Source: Paenibacillus thalictri (lineage in GTDB: Bacteria; Bacillota; Bacilli; Paenibacillales; NBRC-103111). From it: a stretch of DNA of 64,000 nt. Both the position numbers and the translations under genes were made by a program. Of the stretch, positions 16,509 through 26,126 are shown one piece after another (positions within the stretch are counted from its first letter, which is position 1; the number at the start of each line of letters is the position of its first letter). The stretch lies in NCBI RefSeq assembly GCF_004307995.1, contig NZ_SIRE01000016.1, positions 1-64,000 on the forward strand, read 5' to 3'. The notes beneath the pieces were generated by a model that was not told where the DNA came from, did not search any database, and saw only the letters and a program-made list of their open reading frames with translations.

Positions 16509-18203
16509 GAGGCCACTGAAAAAGTCCTCTCTAGAGAAAAGGTACAGCCCCTCAAAAAACTTTGGGAAGGTTGTACCTTTTTCTGTACAATTTAAGTATC
16601 AAAACCAAGTGGGTGAATGTGATGATTCAACAACAACAATCCATGACGCTAAGTCCCTACATAGAGCTATATAACGTGGTAATACCCAAGGATAATATGT
16701 TGCGTCAAATCAATGAGCTCGTCGACTTCTCATTTGTATATGAAGAACTGAAAGAACGCTATTGTCTGGAGAACGGTCGAAATGCAATCGACCCTGTTCG
16801 TATGTTCAAATACTTGCTCTTGAAGACAATCTTTGAGTTGTCCGACGTTGACATCGTTGAGCGATCCAAATATGACATGTCATTCAAGTACTTTCTTCAT
16901 ATGGCACCGGAGGACCCGGTGATTGACGCCAGTTCATTAACCAAGTTTCGAAAATTGCGGCTTACCGACCTGAATCTGCTGGACATGCTCGTGGGCAAGA
17001 CGGTTGAAATTGCACTGGAGAAGGGCATAATCAAAAGCAAAGCCATCATTGTCGATGCGACCCATACGAAAGCCCGCTACAATCAGAAATCCCCTCGGGA
17101 AATCTTAATGGATCGTGCTCTAAAGCTGAGAAAAGCCTTCTACAAGGCGGATGAATCGCTGAAAGCGAAGTTTCCAGCCAAGAACACCAGCGATGTGCTT
17201 GAGAACGAAATCAGCTACTGTCAAAAGCTCATCGCAGTGCTTGAAGCAGAGGGAGGCATCTGTGAGCTACCTAAGATAAAAGAACCGTTGAATCTATTGA
17301 AAGAAACAGTCGCGGAGGACCTGGAACAGTTGCAAATCTCGGAGGACCAGGATGCAAAAATCGGCCACAAGAGCGCAGAGTCCTCATTTTTTGGCTACAA
17401 AACGCATCTTGCCATGAGTGAAGAACGGATTATTACCGCCGCCGTTATAACAACGGGTGAAAAGAATGATGGCAAGCAGTTACAGAAGCTGATCGAGAAA
17501 AGCAAGGAAGCAGGAATGGAAGTTAAAACAGTCATTGGAGATGCAGCCTACTCTGAAAAAGACAATATCGCATACACCAAGAGCAGTGAAATTGAACTCA
17601 TTGCCAAACTCAATCCACTCATTACACAAGGTGGGCGAAAGAAAGAAGACGAATTCCAATTCAATAAGGATGCAGGCATGTATGTGTGTAAGGCCGGCCA
17701 TATGGCGATACGGAAAGCACGGAAAGGAAAAAAGGGTATCGGTAAAAACCGAAAGGACGCCTACTATTTTGATATAGAAAAATGCAAGAGATGTCCGTTC
17801 AAGGAAGGGTGCTATACCGAAGGAGCAAAAAGCAAAACCTACTCGGTCAGCATTAAATCAGCCGAACACACCGGACAAATGGCATTTCAGGAAAGCGAGT
17901 ATTTCAAAGAAAAAGCGAGGGAACGCTATAAGATTGAGGCGAAGAACAGCGAACTAAAACACAGACACGGGTACGACGTAGCGTCTTCCTCGGGTCTATT
18001 AGGGATGGAATTACAAGGAGCCATAGCGATATTTACCGTGAATCTAAAGCGAATATTGAGGCTGATGAAGTAAGAAACCGACCATACAGGGCTGCTTAAA
18101 TATAAGAAAGACGACCATTATCCCGAAAAAAATGGGAATGAAGGTCGTCTTTTCATTTATTTCCCATAGCTGCTCAAAAAACTACAAGTTTTTCAGTGGC
18201 CTC
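16509..18203 (+). mobile_element. Complete IS1182-type insertion sequence within the pst locus
   Basis: The element is 1,695 bp with inverted ends GAGGCCACTGAAAAA at 16509-16523 and 18189-18203. It is flanked by the direct repeat CAATCCCCC at 16500-16508 and 18204-18212, read as a 9-bp target duplication. The target continues as CCCCCAAGGGGG, a palindrome. Hairpins lie just inside both ends: AAAGGTACA/TGTACCTTT (16538-16546 and 16572-16580), and AAAGACGACC/GGTCGTCTTT (18107-18116 and 18143-18152), the latter probably terminating the transposase mRNA. It carries one transposase gene that looks intact. Confidence 0.88.
16622..18073 (+). CDS. IS1182-family transposase (DDE type)
   Basis: The 483-residue transposase has an N-terminal helical DUF772-like region (DFSFVYEELKERYCLENGR, IDPVRMFKYLLLK) and a DDE catalytic core: first Asp in IIVDATHTKARY, second Asp in VIGDAAYSEKDN, Glu in KIEAKNSELKHRHGYD. 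A cysteine pair CKRCPFKEGC in the insertion before the Glu is typical of the group. I chose the ATG at 16622; an upstream extension to 16562 runs into the end hairpin. No frameshift is seen, so the element may be active. Confidence 0.92.
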   Translation: MIQQQQSMTLSPYIELYNVVIPKDNMLRQINELVDFSFVYEELKERYCLENGRNAIDPVRMFKYLLLKTIFELSDVDIVERSKYDMSFKYFLHMAPEDPVIDASSLTKFRKLRLTDLNLLDMLVGKTVEIALEKGIIKSKAIIVDATHTKARYNQKSPREILMDRALKLRKAFYKADESLKAKFPAKNTSDVLENEISYCQKLIAVLEAEGGICELPKIKEPLNLLKETVAEDLEQLQISEDQDAKIGHKSAESSFFGYKTHLAMSEERIITAAVITTGEKNDGKQLQKLIEKSKEAGMEVKTVIGDAAYSEKDNIAYTKSSEIELIAKLNPLITQGGRKKEDEFQFNKDAGMYVCKAGHMAIRKARKGKKGIGKNRKDAYYFDIEKCKRCPFKEGCYTEGAKSKTYSVSIKSAEHTGQMAFQESEYFKEKARERYKIEAKNSELKHRHGYDVASSSGLLGMELQGAIAIFTVNLKRILRLMK

Positions 18204-18283
18204 CAATCCCCCAAGGGGGACCCCCGGGCGTTCAGGCACCCCGGGACCCCGCATGCAGGGCGCAGCTGTGTGCCTCGAGCGTC

Positions 18284-18704
18284 GCGCATGCGTTGCGCCT
18301 GGCCATCGCTGGCGCTTGGCCTTTAACGCAACTGCGCTTACTGCGGCGCATTGATGCGTGGCGCGGCGGTGTGACTCGGAAGCCGCGCATTCGTGCGCCT
18401 TGCTTTCGCTCCGCTTAGCATTGGCGCACTGCGCTTTACTTTGGAGCACGATGATACTTGGGACAGGACAAATCGCGAACCCGCGTGCTGGGCGCGACGG
18501 GAAGCTTTGGGACCCGCGCATTCGTTGCGCCTTGCTTTCGCTTCGCTTAGCATTGGCGCACTGCGCTTTACTTTGGAGCACGATGATACTTGGGACAAGA
18601 CAAATCGCGAACCCGCGTGCTGGGCGCGACGGGAAGCTTTGGGACCCGCGCATTCGTTGCGCCTTGCTTTCGCTTCGCTTAGCATTGGCGCACTGCGCTT
18701 TACT
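18284..18704. repeat. GC-rich 131/132-bp tandem repeat
   Basis: Copies start with GCGCATTCG at 18385, 18516 and 18648 (periods 131 and 132); the first two are full length and nearly identical, the third breaks off at about 18704. A diverged partial copy begins near 18284. Each unit has GCGCCTTGCTTTCGCTTCGC and CATTGGCGCACTGCGCTTTA. Open frames exist on both strands but only because the unit has few stops; they have no ribosome binding site or known domain. The block fills the gap between the IS and the pstS terminator. Confidence 0.85.
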
Positions 18705-18742
18705 CCTGAACGCATGCGATGCTACTTGGAATAAGACAAAAA

Positions 18743-18761
18743 GAACGCCTTAGCGGCGTTC
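18743..18761 (-). terminator. Intrinsic terminator after pstS
   Basis: GAACGCC (18743-18749) pairs with GGCGTTC (18755-18761); on the minus strand TTTTTGTC follows. It lies about 30 bases after the pstS stop. Confidence 0.8.
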
Positions 18762-18790
18762 TCGGAAAATCCAATTATGGATAAAATGGA

Positions 18791-19717
18791 TTATTTCTTA
18801 AGCAGGTTGGCTGGCAGGAACTTCAGCTCTTCTACCTTTTTGGTTTGGAACTCAGTGCCTGTGATGTAATCGATGAATGCTTTGGTTGCGCCGGTAGCTT
18901 CACCTTTGGTATACATCAACTCTACGCCGTACAGCGGGTATTTGCCGTCTTTAATTGCGTCTTTGCTGAATGCTACGCCTTCGAATTTCAAAGCTTTGAT
19001 CGTATCGTTCAAGTACGGAGTATCCACATAACCGATAGAACCGGCTGTTTGGCCTACAGCTGTCGCAACCGCGCCGCTGGACTCTTGAGTTACGCCGTCT
19101 TTGGAGAACTCTTGGCCGTCAAGCACGATCTTTTTCACAAGCGCACGGGAACCGGAGCTGTCAGGACGGTGGATCAGAACGATCTTTTGATCTTTGCCGC
19201 CTACATCTTTCCAGTTCGTAATTTTACCGAGGTAGATGTCAGCCGCTTGTTGTTTGGTCAAGTTGTCAATGGAAACTTCTTTGTTAACGATCAGTGCGAA
19301 AGGAGCGATAGCCGCTACGTGAGGCACCAGGTTTTTGTCTTTGTATTCAGGACCTGCTTCAACGTCGGAGTTACCGATGTCGGATGTGCCGTCAGCTACG
19401 TTTTTAACGCCCACGCCGGATCCGCCAGCCGTTACGTTAACCGTTACTTTTGGGTTGGCTTTCATGAAGTCTTCGGAAGCTTGTTTTACAAGAGGAAGCA
19501 AGGCGCTGGAACCGGAAGCCGTTACCGTTCCGCTGATTTCTTTAGCAGGCTCAGGTTTTTTGTCCCCTCCGCCGGATTGTTGCGCTGCTGGAGCGGCGGC
19601 ATTTGTATTTGTTTTCGGCTGTTCAGCCGTTTTGCTGCCACACGCTGCGAGGAACCCCACTGATAATACGGCAACCATTGCTAAGCTCAAACTTTTCTTC
19701 GACATTTGCAAAAACAT
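18791..19717 (-). CDS. pstS: Phosphate-binding lipoprotein PstS
   Basis: The 308-residue protein has a lipoprotein signal (SVGFLAAC, lipid-modified Cys at about residue 26), a low-complexity Ala/Gly/Pro linker and a PstS domain: GTVTASGSSALLPLV, GGSGVGVKNVADG, DIGNSD and HRPDSSGSRAL, which line the phosphate pocket in the family. It captures inorganic phosphate outside the membrane and hands it to PstCA. GGGAGG lies 9 bases before the ATG at 19717. Upstream are TTHACA half-sites expected for PhoP control. Confidence 0.96.
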   Translation of the reverse strand: MFLQMSKKSLSLAMVAVLSVGFLAACGSKTAEQPKTNTNAAAPAAQQSGGGDKKPEPAKEISGTVTASGSSALLPLVKQASEDFMKANPKVTVNVTAGGSGVGVKNVADGTSDIGNSDVEAGPEYKDKNLVPHVAAIAPFALIVNKEVSIDNLTKQQAADIYLGKITNWKDVGGKDQKIVLIHRPDSSGSRALVKKIVLDGQEFSKDGVTQESSGAVATAVGQTAGSIGYVDTPYLNDTIKALKFEGVAFSKDAIKDGKYPLYGVELMYTKGEATGATKAFIDYITGTEFQTKKVEELKFLPANLLKK

Positions 19718-19771
19718 TTCTCATGTCCTCCCTTTGTTTTGTTCTCTACTTGACCAATACTAACAGCGTTT

Positions 19772-19810
19772 TGTTAACTTCAAACCCGCGATTCGTAAAT
19801 TTTATGTAAA
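19772..19810 (-). promoter_or_regulatory. Candidate PhoP box of pstS
   Basis: Read on the minus strand, TTTACA (19810-19805), TTTACG (19799-19794) and TTAACA (19777-19772) lie in register with an 11-bp period (one half-site degenerate). The known Bacillus PhoP box is tandem TT(A/C/T)ACA with about 5-bp spacing. Confidence 0.65.
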
Positions 19811-19893
19811 AAAAATCATTCAAGGCGGATCCTTTTGCAACATGCCGGATTGCAGCCTTTTTATATAAGAAGACAAGCAGCAACTGCATAAAT

Positions 19894-19947
19894 TTAACAT
19901 CGGACTAACATAGTGCGAAGGCTCTTTTAATACAGGTTATTTATAAT
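19894..19947 (+). promoter_or_regulatory. Candidate PhoP box and -10 element before the chemoreceptor gene
   Basis: TTAACA (19894-19899) and CTAACA (19905-19910) are 11 bp apart, and TATAAT lies at 19942-19947 with no good -35, as expected for a promoter that depends on an activator. The chemoreceptor start is 46 bp downstream. Confidence 0.4.
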
Positions 19948-19993
19948 CGGAGACATAAACAATCGTCGAATGACGTGAGAGGGGAGCATGGGG

Positions 19994-22024
19994 ATGTCTT
20001 TAAAAATAAAGCTGATTGCGGGTTTTGGCGGTATGCTGGCGGTGTTTCTATGCATGGCGATGTTTAATATCCACCAGGTGAAGCTGATTAAAGACCAGCT
20101 GGTATTCCAGAACGGAAAAGTCGAGCTGAAACAGATGGCCTTGGAATTAAAAGAAACGGTTCAGGAATTAAACATCATTGCATCAGGACTCGAAATATCG
20201 AAAAAGCCCGAATACATACCCATATATAATGAAAAAAGGAAACAGTTCGATCAAATGATTAAACAGATCGGCGATACCGCAACAACGCCGGACCAGATCG
20301 CTTGGCGCAGCAAGCTGATCTCCTTGACGGTCGATTACGCCAATACATTTGATGTGGCGGCCAAGCTGGTGCAGGAGAATAAGCTGCCGCCGGTCGACAT
20401 GGACAAAAACATGGAATACTTATATAACGAATCGCAAAAACTGAAAGATGAGATTTTTTCAAACGTGGACAAGTTTTATGTAGTGTATTCCGAAGACGCA
20501 AGCACCGCTATCGCCGCATCTCATACGATGCTTGACGACACCTTAAACATTATGGTGCTGTTATCCATTGTCGTAGCCGCGGCATCCATCGCACTAGCAT
20601 ACGCCTTGATCCGTTCGTTCGTACGGCCGATACTGCGTTTGCAGACGGCGGTCGGACTGATCGCCGCGGGCGATCTGCGGCATAAAATCAACAACCGTTC
20701 CCGCGATGAGCTCGGCGTATTAAGCCAAAGCTTCGACCTGATGGTCGATCACGTCAACAATATGCTGGCCCGCACGCAAGCCATCGCCTATTCGTTAGCC
20801 GATCATTCGCATTCCTTTCAGAGTTTCGCCAGCTCCACGGCATCTGCAAACTCCGAGATTGTCAAATCCATTCAGGAGATGTCAACAGGAGCGCAGCAGC
20901 AAGCGGAGCAATCGGAAAAAAGCAGCTTGATTATCAGCGATCTGGATCAGGAGCTGCGGCTCATTTCAAACTCCATGCAGACGATCAGACTAGCGGGCGA
21001 ACACGCGGCTCACAATACGGAATTGGGAACTTCGGCGATAGATACGCTCCGCTTAAAAGCCGAACAATCGGAGCAAATCTTGGCAAGCGTGTCGGAAGCC
21101 ATGGAGACACTTAACGCCAGTTCGCGGCAAATCGGTACGATTACCGCTTCCATTACGGAAATTTCCGCACAAACGAACATCTTGTCGCTTAACGCTTCCA
21201 TTGAAGCGGCCAGAGCAGGCGTGCACGGCAGAGGATTCACCGTTATTGCAGACGAAGTCCGTAATTTATCTACGCAAACATCCAAGTCGGCCCAGTCGAT
21301 CGCGGGTATTATTCATACTCTCCGTACTAGAATGAACGAGCTGCAAGCGAGCATCAATTCAGCGCAAGTCTCGATGTCCGAGCAAAATGCCAAGGTTCAT
21401 GAAACAACAACCGCGTTTGCCTCCATCCGAAGCAGCATGGAGGAACTTTCCGGTCAGATCGATCAAGTCCATCATAAGGTTGAGGAAGCCAAGCATAAAA
21501 ACGAGACGCTGGTCGATTCCGTCCAATACGTTGCCGCAATCGCCCAACAGACCGCAGCCGGTGTGGAAGAAATCACCTCCACTTCGCTGATACAGGACGC
21601 ATCGCTGCACAAAATCGCCTCCGAAGCGGACGATATCCATATGTTGTCGCAGAAATTGTTCCAGGAAATCAACCAGTTCCAAATCGATGTTAAGGATCAG
21701 CCTGCAGACATGGAATTGACGTTGAGAGATGACGATCACAAAGAAAGCGAAACAATGGAATGGAATATACCGTTTGCGGCAGAGGAATTTTCAGCCGGCG
21801 GCATGACTGAAGTGAACATGCCGGAAAGAGCATTGGAAGAGGATATTCAATCCGAAGAAATGAAACCGGCGGGATCCACAGCGGAACAACCGCTTCTTCA
21901 GGAAGAACCGGCGGCTTCCGGCGATCCGGACAACTCGCAGAAACAAGCTAATGAAAAAGAAAAAGAAAAAGAGAGTGAAAAGGAGAAAGCCGAAAAACAA
22001 GACGACAAACTCGTCCTTGTGTAA
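19994..22024 (+). CDS. Methyl-accepting chemotaxis protein
   Basis: The 676-residue receptor has an N-terminal membrane helix (about 5-22), a helical extracellular domain of about 160 residues, a second helix (about 185-207), HAMP domain (to about 260) and a long coiled-coil signalling domain. The hairpin tip SAQTNILSLNASIEAARAG matches the receptor consensus that contacts CheA/CheW. The C-terminus is an unusual tail of about 100 residues, acidic then rich in alternating Lys/Glu. I chose the ATG at 19994, 7 bases after GAGAGGGGAG. Ligand unknown; the nearby PhoP-like site and pstS suggest, but do not prove, a link to phosphate starvation. Confidence 0.92.
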   Translation: MSLKIKLIAGFGGMLAVFLCMAMFNIHQVKLIKDQLVFQNGKVELKQMALELKETVQELNIIASGLEISKKPEYIPIYNEKRKQFDQMIKQIGDTATTPDQIAWRSKLISLTVDYANTFDVAAKLVQENKLPPVDMDKNMEYLYNESQKLKDEIFSNVDKFYVVYSEDASTAIAASHTMLDDTLNIMVLLSIVVAAASIALAYALIRSFVRPILRLQTAVGLIAAGDLRHKINNRSRDELGVLSQSFDLMVDHVNNMLARTQAIAYSLADHSHSFQSFASSTASANSEIVKSIQEMSTGAQQQAEQSEKSSLIISDLDQELRLISNSMQTIRLAGEHAAHNTELGTSAIDTLRLKAEQSEQILASVSEAMETLNASSRQIGTITASITEISAQTNILSLNASIEAARAGVHGRGFTVIADEVRNLSTQTSKSAQSIAGIIHTLRTRMNELQASINSAQVSMSEQNAKVHETTTAFASIRSSMEELSGQIDQVHHKVEEAKHKNETLVDSVQYVAAIAQQTAAGVEEITSTSLIQDASLHKIASEADDIHMLSQKLFQEINQFQIDVKDQPADMELTLRDDDHKESETMEWNIPFAAEEFSAGGMTEVNMPERALEEDIQSEEMKPAGSTAEQPLLQEEPAASGDPDNSQKQANEKEKEKESEKEKAEKQDDKLVLV

Positions 22025-22076
22025 CGGCTGTCTCTCTTATAATCTGCGCCCCTGCGGCACAATAGACCGATTCATC

Positions 22077-22107
22077 AACCTCCCTCCCGAATTCCTGGAG
22101 AGAGGTT
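22077..22107. terminator. Bidirectional terminator between the chemoreceptor and AraC genes
   Basis: AACCTCCCTCC pairs with GGAGAGAGGTT, followed by TTTTTTA on the plus strand. Confidence 0.75.
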
Positions 22108-22110
22108 TTT

Positions 22111-22932
22111 TTATTTAATTCTTGGAGTCCCCATATCCGTATGGAGTTCCCTATATTCGGTCGGCGACATGCCTTGCTGCGTTTTAAACACTCTATGAAA
22201 ATACGAATAGCTGCCGAAACCGCATGTTTCAGCAATTTGCTGCAGCGTCATTGTGCTGTATTTCATCCGCTCCAGCGCAATGGCCGTCCGCACTTCCAGC
22301 GTAAATTCCATCATCGATTTGCCGTAGCATTCTTTAAACAAGTGAGCCGCACGGGAAACGCTCAAGTTGACGTGACGCGCCACATCTTCGATTTTAAACG
22401 AGACGGCGGCATGTTCTTCGATAAAACTTTTCATCCGTGTGGCGACAAATGGTTTGCCTTTCACCGGCTCGGCCGGAACAATCGCCCGATCCAACATCAG
22501 ACACAAGGAACGCAGCAGGTAATCCGCCATTTCGGAGCTGCTTTCTTCGAATCTGCGTTTCTCCAAAATAATCATTTTCCATAAAGCCAGCAGCTTGTCA
22601 TCCAGATCGATACGCGTCAAGACCGGCTTGGGCGACCGGTTCCACCACTCATCCAGCCACGGGCCTTTGCAAAACAAATAATAATCGCCGCTGCCCACAA
22701 CCGGTCCGAACGGCGCGCTTTCATATTCATCGACGACTAACCGATAAGGCATGCCCGGTTTGAACAGCAGCAGATCGCCGGGACCGACAGGCACCATTTT
22801 GCCGTCCACCAGCGCCATAGCCCCGCCTTCCGCTTGCAATCGGAACAAATAAGTATGCACCCCGCCCGGATAAGCCGAGACAAAACGTTGCGTATGATAG
22901 GAATAGCTGCACATCAAAATATCGGAATTCAT
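22111..22932 (-). CDS. AraC-family transcriptional regulator
   Basis: The 273-residue protein has an N-terminal cupin-like sensing domain (GGVHTYLFRLQAEGGAMALVDG region) and two C-terminal helix-turn-helix units, with ISVSRAAHLFKECYG-type first helix sequence and the conserved TCGFGSYSYFHRVFKTQQGMSPTEYR-type end. The ATG at 22932 follows GGAGCGAGCC. It is divergent from the isomerase-dehydrogenase pair (23072, 23885), which it probably controls in response to a sugar-like ligand. Confidence 0.92.
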   Translation of the reverse strand: MNSDILMCSYSYHTQRFVSAYPGGVHTYLFRLQAEGGAMALVDGKMVPVGPGDLLLFKPGMPYRLVVDEYESAPFGPVVGSGDYYLFCKGPWLDEWWNRSPKPVLTRIDLDDKLLALWKMIILEKRRFEESSSEMADYLLRSLCLMLDRAIVPAEPVKGKPFVATRMKSFIEEHAAVSFKIEDVARHVNLSVSRAAHLFKECYGKSMMEFTLEVRTAIALERMKYSTMTLQQIAETCGFGSYSYFHRVFKTQQGMSPTEYRELHTDMGTPRIK

Positions 22933-23071
22933 GGCTCGCTCCATTAATAGCAGAATAGTTCATATACTAACTATATAATTCATATTCATTATAAAGGTAT
23001 CGCATTATAATGTGAACTAAATACGTCAAGTTAAATACGTATACTTTCCCAATTAAAAGGAGTGTCCCATC

Positions 23072-23848
23072 GTGAGAAAATTAGGTATCGGTCTGCAGAT
23101 GTATACGCTTCGCGACGAAACAGCCAAAGATTTTCCAGGCACGCTTCGCAAAGTGGCTGAGCTTGGTTACGAAGGCGTTGAATTTGCCGGTTACGGCGGT
23201 ATTCCTGCCGAAGAAATGCGCGATCTGCTGCAGGAGCTTGGTCTTCAAGCCATTGGCAGCCACGTGCCCTTAAAAAACATGCAAACACAACTTGCCGATG
23301 AAATCGCTTACCTGAAAACGATTGGCGCGAAATACATGGTCTGCCCATATTTGATGCCGGAAGACCGGCCCGACAACGAAGATGGCTGGAAGCAGCTATT
23401 CGCAGTTTTGGCAGAAATCGCCGCAGAAGCTACCAGAAACGGCTTGATTTTCGGATACCACAATCATGATTTTGAATTTGCCGGCAAAGTAGGCGGCGAA
23501 TACGCGCTTGACGCGATGTACGCTTCGATTTCCGAGGATATCCTGAAGGTCGAGATGGATATCGGCTGGGTGCAATTTTACGGAATTGAGCCGGTTTCTT
23601 ATATCAACAAATATGCCGGCCGGCTTCCGCTCCTGCACATCAAAGATTTCCGCATCGGCGAAGACCAAAAAATCGATACGGTCGAGCTTGGCGTAGGCCT
23701 CATTCCGCTAAACGACGTTATCAAAGCCGCAGCTGACGGCGGAACCGAATGGCTGATCGTGGAGCAGGACCGCTGCGCCAAACCGTCGCTGGAAAGCGTT
23801 GCAATCAGCATGGACTGGCTGAAATCAAACTACTTAACATTAGTGTAA
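23072..23848 (+). CDS. Sugar phosphate isomerase/epimerase (AP-endonuclease-2-type TIM barrel)
   Basis: The 258-residue protein starts with RKLGIGLQMYTLRDE, a typical first strand, and has the metal-site sequences FGYHNHDFEF, KVEMDIGWVQF and LLHIKDF, with a late Glu in WLIVEQD. Members isomerise or epimerise keto sugars or inosose. The GTG at 23072 has AAAGGAGTG upstream. It is followed after 36 bp by an oxidoreductase gene, and the pair is likely a small sugar or cyclitol oxidation module under the AraC regulator. Confidence 0.9.
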   Translation: MRKLGIGLQMYTLRDETAKDFPGTLRKVAELGYEGVEFAGYGGIPAEEMRDLLQELGLQAIGSHVPLKNMQTQLADEIAYLKTIGAKYMVCPYLMPEDRPDNEDGWKQLFAVLAEIAAEATRNGLIFGYHNHDFEFAGKVGGEYALDAMYASISEDILKVEMDIGWVQFYGIEPVSYINKYAGRLPLLHIKDFRIGEDQKIDTVELGVGLIPLNDVIKAAADGGTEWLIVEQDRCAKPSLESVAISMDWLKSNYLTLV

Positions 23849-23884
23849 GATCAAACCTATTTTGTTCGGGAGGGTTTATATAAA

Positions 23885-24907
23885 ATGAGTAAAATTAGAG
23901 TAGCCGTCGTCGGCTGTGGCGCTATTGCGCAGCGCCGCCATATTCCGGAATACGAAACAAACTCTCACGTGCAGCTTGTCGCTTTTGTCGATCCCGTGCT
24001 GGAAAGAGCCGAGGTATATGCAGCTAAACACGGAGCTGAAGCTTTTACCGATTACAACGAAATGTTGGCCAAAATCAAACCGGATGCCGTCAGCGTATGT
24101 ACGCCGAATTTCCTTCATGCGCCGGTAGCGATTGCGGCGGCTCAAGCGGGCGCTCATGTGCTTGTCGAGAAACCGATGGCCACAACCGATGCCGAAGCGC
24201 AAGCGATGATTGAAGCTGCTGCGGCAAGCGGCGTTTATTTAATGGTCGGCCACAATCAACGGCTGATGCCGCCGCACGTGAAAGCCAAAGAAATTTTGCA
24301 GACCGGCAAGCTTGGCAAAGTGCTGACTTTCCGCACCTCCTTTGGCCATCCCGGACCGGAACGCTGGAGCGTGGACGGCAGAGGAAGCTGGTTTTTCCGC
24401 AAAAACGAAGCGATTATGGGCGCCATGGGCGATTTGGGCGTGCACAAATCCGACCTGATCCGCTATTTGCTGGACGACGAAGTCGCGGAAGTTTCTTCTT
24501 TTATCGGCACGCTGCATAAAGACGGCACCGATGTGGACGACAACTCCACCAGCCTGCTGCGCATGAACAGCGGCGCGATCGGCACGCTGGTCGCCAGCTG
24601 GACTTATTACAAAGGCGAAGACAACAGCACGGTACTGTGGTGCGAGCACGGCGTTATCAAGATCGGCACGCACCCGGAAGACCAGGTGATCGTCGAGCTG
24701 CGCGACGGCAACGTGGAGAAATACGCCGTTGGCGCCATCTCCACCAATGAGAAGCAATCATCCAGCGGCGTCATCGACGCTTTTGTCGACAGCCTGGTTA
24801 CCAACACGCCTCCAAGCATCTCGGGCGAAGAAGGCCGCAGATCGCTTAACGTCATCTTGGCGGCGTTCGAGTCGCAAGCGACAGGCCGCAACGTCAAATT
24901 GTCGTAA
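23885..24907 (+). CDS. Gfo/Idh/MocA-family NAD(P)-dependent oxidoreductase
   Basis: The 340-residue protein opens with a Rossmann fold (VAVVGCGAIAQRRHIP) and carries the catalytic-region motif HVLVEKPMATTDAEA, where Lys is active, and a C-terminal substrate domain with GAMGDLGVHKSDLIRYL. The family oxidises sugars, inositols or related polyols. GGAGGG precedes the ATG. The strong terminator 24945-24977 ends the transcript. Substrate cannot be read from the sequence. Confidence 0.93.
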   Translation: MSKIRVAVVGCGAIAQRRHIPEYETNSHVQLVAFVDPVLERAEVYAAKHGAEAFTDYNEMLAKIKPDAVSVCTPNFLHAPVAIAAAQAGAHVLVEKPMATTDAEAQAMIEAAAASGVYLMVGHNQRLMPPHVKAKEILQTGKLGKVLTFRTSFGHPGPERWSVDGRGSWFFRKNEAIMGAMGDLGVHKSDLIRYLLDDEVAEVSSFIGTLHKDGTDVDDNSTSLLRMNSGAIGTLVASWTYYKGEDNSTVLWCEHGVIKIGTHPEDQVIVELRDGNVEKYAVGAISTNEKQSSSGVIDAFVDSLVTNTPPSISGEEGRRSLNVILAAFESQATGRNVKLS

Positions 24908-24944
24908 CTAACGGATCGACCGTATCATTACCAATACAAAAAAA

Positions 24945-24977
24945 AGGCGTTTCGCGGCAACTGCTGCGGGGACGCCT
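24945..24977. terminator. Bidirectional intrinsic terminator
   Basis: AGGCGT (24945-24950) pairs with ACGCCT (24972-24977) and is flanked by A and T runs, so it serves both the oxidoreductase transcript and the convergent Opp operon. Confidence 0.85.
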
Positions 24978-25053
24978 TTTTTTGCTGCACAGCGACGTGC
25001 TGCGAAGCCGGATTTTGCATATCATGGAGCTCAACTTCTAGCCTTAGCCAAAC

Positions 25054-26067
<1,014 letters not shown>

Positions 26068-26126
26068 CGTTTTCCTCCCCCTTCTTTAATCGGGTTCCCG
26101 TTTCGTTGACGTCCAATTGTTCCTAT

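Noticed and set aside
18174..18753. Several 100-160-codon open frames on both strands
   Set aside because: They are translations of the 131-bp repeat, present in both strands and more than one frame, without ribosome binding sites.
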